A stretch of 64,000 nucleotides of DNA from CAJQPP01 sp963793465. GTDB taxonomy: Bacteria > Planctomycetota > Planctomycetia > Pirellulales > Pirellulaceae. The stretch spans positions 62,001 to 126,000 of the forward strand of contig CAWCAJ010000007.1 of NCBI GenBank assembly GCA_963793465.1, in the 5' to 3' direction. Positions 10,726 to 19,357 of the stretch are shown in pieces. The notes under the pieces are model-generated. The model made no database searches. It was not told where the DNA came from and saw nothing but the letters and a program-made list of their open reading frames with translations. The number at the start of each line of letters is the position of its first letter. The first letter of the stretch is position 1. Position numbers and translations under genes: made by a program.

Positions 10726-13095
10726 TCAAGCCGCCTTTTTTCGTTCACGACTGGATGGGTCATCGCGAAGCAAACGAAATTCGATGGGACGCGTGGTATC
10801 CATGTGGATATCCCGCTGGGGAAAGGAAACCACGACTCCGGCGTCACGGAACAACGAGTCCACGCGGCATCTCAGGTCACTTTCAATCCGCAATCGATCC
10901 AGAGGCGAGTCCATGTTGATCCAAAAGTGCAGCTCGAAATTCAATGAGTTGTCACCGAATTCCCGGAACAATACAAACGGCTCCGGGTTCTTCAAAATCA
11001 ACCCATGATCCGAGGCCGCCGTTCGCAACAGTTTCATGACCTCTCGCGTGGAAGAGCCGTAGGCCACTCCCACCGATACCGAGGTGCGGATCAACTGATT
11101 GGCACCATGCGTGTAGTTGACCACATTGTTTTCGAGGATCTTGCTGTTGGGCACGATCAGTCGCAGGTTTGTGGGCGTGCGAATAATGGTACTGCGAGCT
11201 CCAATCGATTCGACGGATCCCACGAACTCGTCCATCTTGACGAAGTCGCCTACTTTCACCGGTCGTTCCGCCATCAGAATCAAGCCGCTGATGAAGTTGC
11301 CCAGGATATTTTGACTCCCAAAACCAACTCCAATTGCCAGGGCCCCGCCCAGAAAGGTAAATACGGTCAAGGGGATACTGACCAGGTTCAGGGCACCCAG
11401 CAAAAACGTCAGGATCAGACCATAGAAGGACAACGACTGAAAGGCAGCAGCGGCGCTTTCATCCACATGCAGGCGGCCAGACAGGAAGCGGGCCAGTTGC
11501 CGACTCAACCAACGGGATACGAAAAAGCCGCCCAGAAAAATCAAAAGGGCCAGCAGTACCTTGCCGACCGTGATCGGACGATCGTCCACATTGGTGAGTT
11601 CGGTACTCCAGATCTTTCGTACCTGGTACCAGGTGTTCTGTACCATGCTGGCGAACGAGTAGCGACTGGCGTCTCCTTGAATGTCCGCCAGCAGTTTTTC
11701 GAGGATTCTGCGATTGGCATGGATGGCCGCCACGTCCTCGTCGATGATCGACATTGAGTTACGCACCGTGTTCCTTTGGTTGTCGATCACACGTCGCAAC
11801 GGTCGGCCAGTTTCGTCATCGGCAAAAGAGTCTCTTTCCGATTCCAGGGCGGCAACCGATTTGCGAAGTTCATCCTGTTGCAGAATGCGGCTGGAAACAT
11901 CACGTTCTCTTTGCTCCAGGTGGTTTTTGGCCTCTTGCTCAAACTCGATGTTCTGCTGGGTCGTTGTCAACTCATTGGCAAATCGGTAGCGACGGTCCCA
12001 GGCCTCCTGGGCCTGATTGATCAACTCGATGCGGTAATTTAGTGACGCCACGCGAGCCTGTAACAACTGTCGTTCCAGGCGCCGCAATTCCAGTTCTTCA
12101 GACTCCAGCGGGTTCATGTTCTGAACATTCGCAAGTCGATCACTCAACCAGCGGTTGTCCGATTCTTCCATGGCCCGCTCCAGCATCCGCAGTCGTTGCC
12201 TCAGATCCGTTTCTCGTTTCTGCAGCTCCTCCTGCTTGTTAACCAGGTCGGGCTCCGAGAAAACGGCTTCGGGACGCAGGAAGGCGATTTTTTCGTTCGC
12301 GATTTGGACACGGATCTGGCCGATCTCATCCTGCAAAGTCTGGATTTCGAGCCGCCGTTTGCGGTACTCCAGGGTCTCCCTGGCCAATCGCAGTTCCGTT
12401 CCGGGACGTGAAAGATCATCCGATTTTGCATCCACGATCACCTGACCACTATCCCGGGCTTGTCGCCAGGCCTGTTCCTTCGTCAGCAGGTTCTCCTTGG
12501 CCTGGACGATATCCGCTTGAATCAGGTCCCGGTTCAATTCACTGGAAGACAGCCGTGACTCCAACGTGGCCAATTCATCCTGCAGTTGATCCAGCATCAG
12601 GAAGGAATAGGGTTCGGCCAGTCCGACATTACCCGCCAAGACTTCCTGCAACTCCGTTTTTCGAGTGTCCAGTTCTTTGCGGGTATCTTCCAGCTTCTTT
12701 ATCTGCTGTTCGCTTTGGGCCAGAATGACCTCAATCTGCTTCAGCAAACGCAGTCGGACCTCTTCTTCCGAGCCAACCGCGACTTCCTCCGCGTTGCCTT
12801 CTTTCTTTTCCTGTTGTTGTTCACGAAGGTCTGATTCGGCCTGACGAATCTGTTCCTTGACTTCTGCTCGCTGCTGCGTGGATCGGACCTTCTCCTCTTC
12901 CAGGCTCACTGCCGGGTCCTCGGGCGCAGGTTTGGAAAAACCGGCCGGGAAAATCGTGTTTCGTTCTTGTTGGGCCGTATGCACGGGTGCCGTTTCACCT
13001 GGCTCGCCCTTGTTGGGTGGAGAATCCTGTCCCAGCAGGGGCAAGTTCCAGAGCAAAAGAAGCAAAACCAGCAAAACAGTGGCAAGGCCGCGCAT
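10726..13095 (-). CDS. MscS-family mechanosensitive channel with long periplasmic coiled-coil domain
   Basis: 789 residues. A signal peptide (MRGLATVLLVLLLLLWNLPLLG) is followed by about 450 residues rich in Gln, Glu, Arg and Leu with heptad character, predicted to be a large extracytoplasmic coiled coil. A single helix leads into the C-terminal channel module (about residues 510-789). That module contains the pore-lining and beta-domain signature (GVGFGSQNILGNFISGLIL, then ERPVKVGDFV) and the cytoplasmic alpha/beta end. The architecture resembles the large KefA/MscK-type members rather than small MscS. The family releases solutes during osmotic downshock. The start at 13095 is set by the signal peptide. 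No partner gene is evident. Confidence 0.9.
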   Translation of the reverse strand: MRGLATVLLVLLLLLWNLPLLGQDSPPNKGEPGETAPVHTAQQERNTIFPAGFSKPAPEDPAVSLEEEKVRSTQQRAEVKEQIRQAESDLREQQQEKKEGNAEEVAVGSEEEVRLRLLKQIEVILAQSEQQIKKLEDTRKELDTRKTELQEVLAGNVGLAEPYSFLMLDQLQDELATLESRLSSSELNRDLIQADIVQAKENLLTKEQAWRQARDSGQVIVDAKSDDLSRPGTELRLARETLEYRKRRLEIQTLQDEIGQIRVQIANEKIAFLRPEAVFSEPDLVNKQEELQKRETDLRQRLRMLERAMEESDNRWLSDRLANVQNMNPLESEELELRRLERQLLQARVASLNYRIELINQAQEAWDRRYRFANELTTTQQNIEFEQEAKNHLEQRERDVSSRILQQDELRKSVAALESERDSFADDETGRPLRRVIDNQRNTVRNSMSIIDEDVAAIHANRRILEKLLADIQGDASRYSFASMVQNTWYQVRKIWSTELTNVDDRPITVGKVLLALLIFLGGFFVSRWLSRQLARFLSGRLHVDESAAAAFQSLSFYGLILTFLLGALNLVSIPLTVFTFLGGALAIGVGFGSQNILGNFISGLILMAERPVKVGDFVKMDEFVGSVESIGARSTIIRTPTNLRLIVPNSKILENNVVNYTHGANQLIRTSVSVGVAYGSSTREVMKLLRTAASDHGLILKNPEPFVLFREFGDNSLNFELHFWINMDSPLDRLRIESDLRCRVDSLFRDAGVVVSFPQRDIHMDTTRPIEFRLLRDDPSSRERKKAA

Positions 13096-13375
13096 AGTGT
13101 TCCCGTGTCTCGTGGGGTGAATGGTCGTGGGCAGAGAGTAGAAAGAAGATCGTTTCAGCTCAACGACGCTTTTTCCGACAGCATGATTTAGCTCAGCGGT
13201 CAGCTTTTTTGACCTTCGCGCTGCACCCTTGACTCGATCAACGCCGCTGGCGTTCGGGAGATATCTGAAGCGTCATCTTCTGTGGCATCGTTTGGGCGAA
13301 ACCCTTGGACCCGCCTCATTCACGGCGCAGTGACCTGCAAGGTTCGATTGTCGGGAGGGGTGAAACCAAGGAGGC

Positions 13376-15067
13376 TCAGTCGGAGTCCTCTTCCATCAGC
13401 TTTTGAATCTGGTCGTCCAAACCCGTCATTTCCCAACGCCCCAGGGAAATGGGAATGCTGTCGATTTCATTCAGTCGGTCAAAGAAGGTCTTCAGCTGAA
13501 AGGGCTGGCCTTCGGATTCCATCTGTTTGGCATAGTCCGCCAGCGTCTGTTCCAGCAGATACTTTCCGGTGATATAGCTGGTGCCGTAACCGGGTTGCCG
13601 CAAATACAGGTGTTGTTCGAACAGCAGCAGTTCCTTTTCCGTTTTCATCCAGCCGCGGGGTGTCCACTCCATGTGGACGCTGCCTGCCTGTTCCATCGTC
13701 ATTTGGTTGGCATGCGCGTATAACGACCCCAGACCGCGAGCAGCCCGTTGCGCCATGAGAATCCAGACCAGTTCACGGGAGCGGGGGCTATCGTCGTAGA
13801 GGCCAGCGTGCATGAACATTTCTTCCACACCCGTGGCGGTACCTTCATTGCGACTGTCAAAGATGTTGTACAGCAAGGCCCCTTGCCGCACGGGACTGGG
13901 GTGCGGGTAACGATCCATGCGTGCCAATTCGAACCAATGGTAGAAATGCGTGAACAGCGGTAGTGGATCGTAATGGGCACTGATCCAGAAGAAATGGCGT
14001 TTCTCTTCGGGAATAAAACGCCCCAGGTGTTCTCGTAACGCGGGTTCCATGTAGTTGGTGACGGTGACAACCTGCTGCTGTCTCAGGAACGTCATTAATC
14101 GCGTGGCGGCCTGATCGGCTTTGGTCTCGTATTCTGCTGGCGTGGCGGCGGCTTGCAGAGGTGGCAGGTTCCGATTGCGGTGTTCTTCCAGCTTGAGTGA
14201 GGACCAGGCTCGATCCAGTTCCCGCTTCAACAACTGAACTTCTTCTTCCCACGTCAAGGGAACCAGATGCACATGCTGCTGGTACCATGTGTAATTTTCC
14301 TTCCCGATACCGGAAGGCCCGTCTTTGCCGGGGGCTTCGGATTCCAGCCACGCAATCAGTTCATCCGTTGCCTGTTGGCTGCCAAAGATCACGGATTGCA
14401 AATCAGGGTTGGCTGCGGCGTCGACGCGTCGCGCGATTTCGTCCAGGTTGGCCCGCTGGGCGCGAATGTTACGAATGCCGGCCAGCCACAACTCCCGGGC
14501 ATTGCCAGTCAAGTTCTGCCGGGCTTGCCGCATCAGGGGAGGAATCACGCTTAGTTCCTTGATGAGACGCTGTTGTTCGCTGGCCGTCAGCGGGAACTGA
14601 TAGGTCCAAAACTCCGTTACCGCGTGATGGGTGGGTCCTTCATGGGCGGGCACGTCGCTACGCGCCATCCAGATCGACTGATAAAAGGCCGGATCGCGGA
14701 CCCAGGGTTGCAGCACGCGATGATTGAATTCGAATCCATTCATCTCAGCCCGCACCAAATGCCAATCAACCTGTTGTGGCGTCGGCCAACTGCTCGTATC
14801 CATGGCATCCAGTCGGGCACGCAGGCTCAGATACTGCGGGTAGCGGGTGGCAAAGGTTTCCGCGGTGTAGTCGGGTGCCCCCTGCCGTAAGGGGGGGCGC
14901 TCGAATTCCCTCCACTCTGCAAATAGAGTCAGCAGATCGGTGTAATTTCCCGTCGCGTCCTGGGCCGGGCAGATGGCCGCCCACCCCCACAGCACGCACA
15001 GCCATCCGGTGATCCAAAGGCAGCGGAGAAAGCGAAAACCATAACGAGCGTCAGCCGATCCAAACAT
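13376..15067 (-). CDS. DUF885 family exported protein
   Basis: 563 residues. The first about 35 residues include a hydrophobic signal (CLWITGWLCVLWGWAAICPA) followed by AQ, a plausible cleavage site. The rest resembles DUF885, an alpha-helical, M3/M32-like metallopeptidase-fold family found in many planctomycetes. I see no HExxH zinc motif anywhere in the protein. The equivalent conserved region reads SRNEGTATGVEEMFMHAGL, and RQPGYGTSYITGK lies near the C-terminus. It may therefore be a non-peptidase or a divergent enzyme. No operon partners: the gene is flanked by about 280 and 486 bases without genes. No function is assigned beyond the family. Confidence 0.75.
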   Translation of the reverse strand: MFGSADARYGFRFLRCLWITGWLCVLWGWAAICPAQDATGNYTDLLTLFAEWREFERPPLRQGAPDYTAETFATRYPQYLSLRARLDAMDTSSWPTPQQVDWHLVRAEMNGFEFNHRVLQPWVRDPAFYQSIWMARSDVPAHEGPTHHAVTEFWTYQFPLTASEQQRLIKELSVIPPLMRQARQNLTGNARELWLAGIRNIRAQRANLDEIARRVDAAANPDLQSVIFGSQQATDELIAWLESEAPGKDGPSGIGKENYTWYQQHVHLVPLTWEEEVQLLKRELDRAWSSLKLEEHRNRNLPPLQAAATPAEYETKADQAATRLMTFLRQQQVVTVTNYMEPALREHLGRFIPEEKRHFFWISAHYDPLPLFTHFYHWFELARMDRYPHPSPVRQGALLYNIFDSRNEGTATGVEEMFMHAGLYDDSPRSRELVWILMAQRAARGLGSLYAHANQMTMEQAGSVHMEWTPRGWMKTEKELLLFEQHLYLRQPGYGTSYITGKYLLEQTLADYAKQMESEGQPFQLKTFFDRLNEIDSIPISLGRWEMTGLDDQIQKLMEEDSD

Positions 15068-15553
15068 ATTAACGAGGACTCAATCTGAGTGGTGGGGGTA
15101 CTCGCGCAGGAGGTACTCCTGCACAATCGAGACAGAGCATACTACCGCCGCAGAACCTTCGGGGTCAACGCTTGGGCGATGGTCGCGGTCGTTTCTTCCC
15201 GGGTCATTGGCATTGGAGCATCCGTTTCCACGTCATTCGTGCGACATCCGGTTTGGGCTGCATGTCGCTGCATTTCACGACCTGCCCCGGCCGGCCTGGG
15301 GGAAAGTCGGGTTTTTTCACGTTGACCTGCCAGCGATGGCCCCTCCTTCCTGGGGACAGACCGCGGCCCGGCGCCTCGCGATCGAACGCACGAACGTAGG
15401 TCACGCCTCAGCCCCATCCCGTATCCCAGAGGACTGTCCAACTTAAAGGCTGGGAAACCACTTTTAACTTGGTAGGATGTCGCGGAGAAGCTCCGTGCTC
15501 AGGACCAGGCTCGGCGCAGGAATTCCCTCGTTCGAAGACACGGAAAGCAAGTC
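15068..15553. other. Intergenic region, no gene recognised
   Basis: 486 bases between two divergent genes. Short open frames on both strands lack family similarity, signal peptides or ribosome sites. I see no tRNA, repeat or clear terminator. It presumably holds the promoters of both neighbours. Confidence 0.5.
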
Positions 15554-17116
15554 ATGAAGACCAAAGCCATTGCCAGCAGCGTTGCAGCGATTTCTGATGA
15601 AACCACTCGTCAGTTGATTCAGCGGGTCATTTTAGCCTGGCTGCACAAGGCCGGCTTCAATCGCGTCACGGAAGTGGATTGCGACATGCCCTTAAACGAT
15701 TTAGGGATTGATTCGTTGGGAATCATGGAAATCGCTGTCCAGCTGGAAGGCGATTTGGGAAAAACCCTGAATCCTGATCTGATCTATGAGTTAGAGACCA
15801 TCAACGAACTCGCGGAATATGTGGACAGTATTCCCTCGTCTGCGATTGGCAGTTCCACCGCCCCCGATCGAGCACAGACGCTGCAGGCAGGGTTGCCCGT
15901 CGCCACCCCCGCGGAACCTGCCAATTCCCACTCGCTGCTGTCCCGTTATCAGTTGTTAAATCGGCGAGTGGCCACGCTTAAAGAGCAGGATCTTTATTTC
16001 TTTGAGCCCATGATCTCGCGACACGAGGGTGCCTGGGTGGTGGCAGACGGTAAGCGGATGCTGATGCTGGCTTCGTACGACTATCTGGGTTTGCTCAGCC
16101 ACGATCTGTTGAAGGGGGCTGCGATTCACACGATCAATACTCTGGGCACGGGTCACCACGGATCCCGGCTGCTGACGGGAACCACCGAAATTCATCGCAA
16201 CCTGGAAAAGCGGCTGGCCGACTTTATGGAAACCGAGGATGCCATCGTCTTTGGGAGTGGTTACGTGACGAACCTGGCGGTGATTTCGGCTTTGGTGGGT
16301 CCCGGTGATTGTGTCATCGGAGACCAATGGAATCACGCCAGTATTGTGGACGGCTGCCGCATGTCGGGTGCCGACTTTCTTGTTTTTGCACACAATGATA
16401 TGCGATCCCTGGAGGATTGTTTGAAAAAGGCCGGTGAGCGGCAGTCTCTGGTGGTTGTCGATGCCGTGTATAGCATGGACGGCGATATCGCTCCGTTGCC
16501 AGAGATCATCCAGTTATGCCAGCGGTACCAGGCACTGGTGATGGTGGATGAAGCGCACAGTCTGGGTGTCTTGGGGCCGAACGGCCGCGGTATCCAGGAG
16601 CATTTTGGTCTTCAACCGTCCGACATCGACATCAAAATGGGAACGGTTTCCAAATCGTTGGCCAGCAGTGGCGGATTCGTGGCCGCCAGCCACGATATCG
16701 TCTCTTTCCTGCGACACCATGCTCGGGGCTACATTTTCAGTGGTGCGTTGGCCGCTTCCCAGGCAAACGCGGCTATTGCCGCGCTGGATATTTTGCAATT
16801 TGAACCGAACCGCACGAAACAACTATGGCGAAACGTAAAACACTACTCGGAAGGACTCACTTCCTTGGGGTTTGACATTGGCAGCACGGTTTCTCCGATC
16901 GTCCCCGTGATGACGGGTGATATCGATACCACTTTGGCCATGACCGCCAGTTGCCGCGACCGCGGCGTCCTGGTGGCTCCTGTCTGTTATCCAGCCGTAC
17001 CGATGGATGCCCCTCGGTTGCGGACCTGTATTTCGGCGATTCACAGTGATGACGATATTCAATTCGCATTACAGACACTGGGTCATGCCGGGAAAAAATG
17101 CGGTTTGATTGCCTAA
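15554..17116 (+). CDS. Acyl carrier protein fused to an alpha-oxoamine synthase (SPT/AONS-like, PLP-dependent)
   Basis: 520 residues, two parts. Residues about 15-90 are an acyl carrier domain with the phosphopantetheine site GIDSLGIME (Ser54). Residues about 120-515 are a fold-type I PLP enzyme of the alpha-oxoamine synthase family: GTGHHGSRLLTGT, the PLP-binding VDEAHSLGVLG (Asp332, His335) and the Schiff-base lysine in TVSKSLASSGGF (Lys367). The family condenses an amino acid with an acyl thioester with loss of CO2 (AONS, KBL, serine palmitoyltransferase, CqsA). A fused ACP suggests the acyl donor is delivered on the protein's own carrier rather than CoA. The amino acid is unknown; serine, giving a sphingoid-base precursor, is one option. 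The ATG at 15554 has GGAA just upstream. No biotin, sphingolipid or fatty-acid genes are adjacent. Confidence 0.88.
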   Translation: MKTKAIASSVAAISDETTRQLIQRVILAWLHKAGFNRVTEVDCDMPLNDLGIDSLGIMEIAVQLEGDLGKTLNPDLIYELETINELAEYVDSIPSSAIGSSTAPDRAQTLQAGLPVATPAEPANSHSLLSRYQLLNRRVATLKEQDLYFFEPMISRHEGAWVVADGKRMLMLASYDYLGLLSHDLLKGAAIHTINTLGTGHHGSRLLTGTTEIHRNLEKRLADFMETEDAIVFGSGYVTNLAVISALVGPGDCVIGDQWNHASIVDGCRMSGADFLVFAHNDMRSLEDCLKKAGERQSLVVVDAVYSMDGDIAPLPEIIQLCQRYQALVMVDEAHSLGVLGPNGRGIQEHFGLQPSDIDIKMGTVSKSLASSGGFVAASHDIVSFLRHHARGYIFSGALAASQANAAIAALDILQFEPNRTKQLWRNVKHYSEGLTSLGFDIGSTVSPIVPVMTGDIDTTLAMTASCRDRGVLVAPVCYPAVPMDAPRLRTCISAIHSDDDIQFALQTLGHAGKKCGLIA

Positions 17117-17445
17117 GCGATGGCTGGCCTGCTGAATTTCGGCAGGAAGGGGTTGCCGCAATCCGCTCAGCGGATCCTGACGCACGGTGTACAAACAACG
17201 CGGTATCGGGTAATCGACTGGGAGTTCATATCCCAATAGGATTTTAGGGGATGGGCAGATCCGTTTCCCTTCAAAGGTCGTTTTTTGCAAAAGCACTACA
17301 AATTCGTGGGAATTTCTCAAGACTACCTAGCATCATGGATACCTAATATCCCGTACTTCGATCGGCGATCGAAACCCGCACGATCAATTGCTTGTAACAA
17401 CGCTATCTCGCATCGGTTTCATCGTTCGAACGCAGTTAGGTCTGC
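17117..17445. other. Intergenic region, no gene recognised
   Basis: 329 bases between the oxoamine synthase stop and the toxin stop. No open frame with recognisable features and no convincing hairpin with a T-run. It marks the left edge of the accessory region, but I could not find a copy of the tRNA-Leu att sequence here. Confidence 0.45.
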
Positions 17446-17778
17446 CTAGGTATACGACATTTCATCGTCAGCAAGCGGCGGCTGTCCAGGTCCTCTCATT
17501 CGCACGATCAAAAGCTCGTCATCTAAAACGGTGAAGACAACACGGTAACGAAGCCCACGTCTCGTTTTGAACGTGAATTCACGGAATTCGAAGCTGGTTA
17601 GTTCATTTTCCAAAGCGAATCCAGACGCCTCCGGATTGCCAGTCACACTTTTCAGCTTCTTTTCAAATGCCTGTCGCCAGCGATTGGCTCCGCTTGGGGA
17701 ATGCTCTTCGATGAAAGAGTAAATAACGCGGAAATCAGTTTCCGCCCTTGGCAATATCCGTACAGTCAACTTCGCCAA
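17446..17778 (-). CDS. RelE/ParE family toxin
   Basis: 110 residues, basic and compact. It has the family pattern: an N-terminal beta strand (LTVRILPRAETDFR), an Ala/Trp-containing helix (GANRWRQAFEKKL) and C-terminal strands rich in Arg (RRGLRYRVVFTVLDDELLIVRMR). RelE/ParE toxins are either ribosome-dependent mRNA nucleases or gyrase poisons; sequence alone does not say which. The only reasonable start is a TTG at 17778, two bases after the antitoxin stop, so the pair is probably translationally coupled. The order is antitoxin first, then toxin, as usual for ParDE-type modules. It sits beside an integrase, consistent with a mobile-element stabilisation module. Confidence 0.82.
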   Translation of the reverse strand: MAKLTVRILPRAETDFRVIYSFIEEHSPSGANRWRQAFEKKLKSVTGNPEASGFALENELTSFEFREFTFKTRRGLRYRVVFTVLDDELLIVRMRGPGQPPLADDEMSYT

Positions 17779-17780
17779 TT

Positions 17781-18005
17781 CTACTGCCGCTCGTTGTCAA
17801 ATTTGGCAAGAAACTGATCGATTGGCTGACCACGCTCGCCGTTTGCTAGATCGTTGAGCGACGCCTTAATCGCAAGTGCATCAACGTCCTTAAACGACTG
17901 CCTTCGCCACTGAGAGTAAAGTTCATCGATTGTTTGTTCACTACCGTTACCAGCATGCAACCTGGCAAAGTTTGCGAATTCATCGATTTGTTGCTGAATA
18001 TTCAT
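17781..18005 (-). CDS. Putative antitoxin partner of the RelE/ParE toxin
   Basis: 74 residues from the ATG at 18005; the frame is open upstream to 18077, but that extension has no supporting features. The sequence is acidic and helical (DEFANFARLHAGNGSEQ, then SLNDLANGERGQP). No known DNA-binding fold is obvious to me. The assignment rests mainly on position (2 nt upstream of the toxin, same strand) and size. It probably neutralises the toxin and may autoregulate the operon, but that is inference. Confidence 0.65.
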   Translation of the reverse strand: MNIQQQIDEFANFARLHAGNGSEQTIDELYSQWRRQSFKDVDALAIKASLNDLANGERGQPIDQFLAKFDNERQ

Positions 18006-18468
18006 GTTTGAATTATAGCACGATTCAAGTGAATTTCGCCATGGGGGAGAAAGGGGACGCAGCTCATTAAATGACATCCCTTGAACAACTCAGGCGTCGT
18101 CGGTTCATTCGAGCGGCGTCTTCTTTTCCGCGCAAGCTTTCTGCCATGAAAGGACGTTACAATAACGAGATTGCCCAGTTCTTTCGGCATGCCTATCGTA
18201 AGGGACTCATCGAAAAGAACCCGTTCGAGGGCGTGGCGGTGGGTCGAGCGACTAACGATGACAGGCGGGTGTTCGTGTCATGCGAAATATCACAGCGTGT
18301 CTTGGCCAAGTGCCCGGATTGGCAATGGCGGCTGGTGGTGGCTCTGGCCCGGTACGGCGGGCTTCGGTGCCCATCGGAAATTGCTCTGCTGAAGTGGTCC
18401 GACATCCACTGGGACTCTGAACGCTTTACGGTGACCAGCACCAAGACGAAGCGTTACGGCAAGGCCAC

Positions 18469-18943
18469 CCGTGTCGTCCCGATATTTCCCGAGCTGCGCC
18501 CGTATCTCGACGAAGGCTATTTCCGCGACGATGGCGACAAGACCTGGGTGGTGCCGATGCTGGCGGGCAATGCAGAAAAGAACCTCGGCACCCGTTTTCG
18601 GAAGATCATCCGCCGGGCTGGCGTAGAGGTCTGGCCGAAGCCGTTTCAGAATTGCCGGTCCAGCCGGCAGACGGAATTGGAGCAACAGTTCCCCACCTAC
18701 GTCGTCTGCGCCTGGCCAGGGAACACGCCGACCGTCGCGCACAAGCACTATCTGACAGTAACGGACGACCACTGCACTGCGGCGACCGAAACTGGGGATC
18801 AACTGGGGACGCAACCGCCCGTGGGGACTCGCGGCGACTCGCAAAAGAAAACCCGCATCATTCACAATCTACGGGAAAACGCTAGTTTCTCGGAAGTTGT
18901 GGCCATCCTGGAAGATCGCCCAGTAGCGGCGAGAGGACTCGAA
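18469..18943 (+). repeat. Left copy of a 475-bp direct repeat (integrase 3' end plus tRNA-Leu tail)
   Basis: This segment recurs at 27345-27819 in the same orientation, offset 8876 with no indels. By eye I count 7 substitutions (about 98.5% identity). It covers the integrase catalytic C-terminus and the last 20 nt of tRNA-Leu. Confidence 0.93.
18924..18943. other. att-like duplicate of the tRNA-Leu 3' end
   Basis: Twenty bases identical to 27800-27819, the discriminator base, acceptor 3' strand and 3' half of the T-arm of the tRNA-Leu gene (opposite strand). This is the expected footprint of a tyrosine-integrase element that inserted at the tRNA and left a core duplication at its far end. 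Confidence 0.7.
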
Positions 18944-19027
18944 GTTTGTGTGGATTTTCAGGGGAAAACGTACATCCTCTCTTTTGCTGGGGATGCACGG
19001 GGGATAATTCGACCCCAACAGCCCTGA

Positions 19028-19357
19028 TTGGCCACCGTCCACGCTGACGCAAAGGGTGTAAGTGTTGGGACTACATGCGCGGCCAATCAGTAAGAAAAGC
19101 GTTCCCGATATTCCCTAGAAAGTTCTTTCCGAGCCGGCGCGTGCTGCGCGGCTGTTGAGGGAACGGTCGCAAGATGGGACAGGCTTTGTATTCTTCACCC
19201 GTAGCCGCAACAAATCTAACACGGCATCAGGCCTGAACCGATTTGCCGACAGGCACCCGCTATGACAATTTTCCGGGGCGGCTGCGGCGCGGACGGATCC
19301 GTGCCCAAAAACCCGGGCATTGCTGCTTCAGCCGGTGAGGTGACGGGACATCGGAAT
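19028..19357. other. Intergenic region with a 10-bp inverted repeat
   Basis: No gene is seen. The bases CTGATTGGCC at 19024-19033 and GGCCAATCAG at 19081-19090 are a perfect inverted pair separated by 47 bases. They could be a small cruciform, a terminator without a T-run, or ends of a tiny remnant element. The rest is unassigned. Confidence 0.45.

Larger units (their letters stand above)
18071..19027 (+). pseudogene. Tyrosine-type site-specific integrase, N-terminally truncated
   Basis: Up to 318 residues. The C-terminal catalytic domain is recognisable: first Arg in YGGLRCPSEIALLKW, the second Arg box in NCRSSRQTELEQQ, and the Tyr nucleophile in AHKHYLTV. Planctomycete members are about 380-420 residues, with an SAM-like arm-binding domain before the motif RKGLIEKNPFEGV. 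Here only about 40 residues precede it, so the N-terminal half is missing, replaced by the divergently transcribed TA pair. The reading frame runs through a 20-bp copy of the tRNA-Leu 3' end (18924-18943) and continues into unrelated sequence to 19027, so the true C-terminus is also altered. Its 3' part is about 98.5% identical by eye to 27345-27819. It is probably not active as an integrase. Confidence 0.75.

Noticed and set aside
18002..18190. 62-residue minus-strand frame between antitoxin and integrase
   Set aside because: Overlaps the integrase and antitoxin region with no family features.
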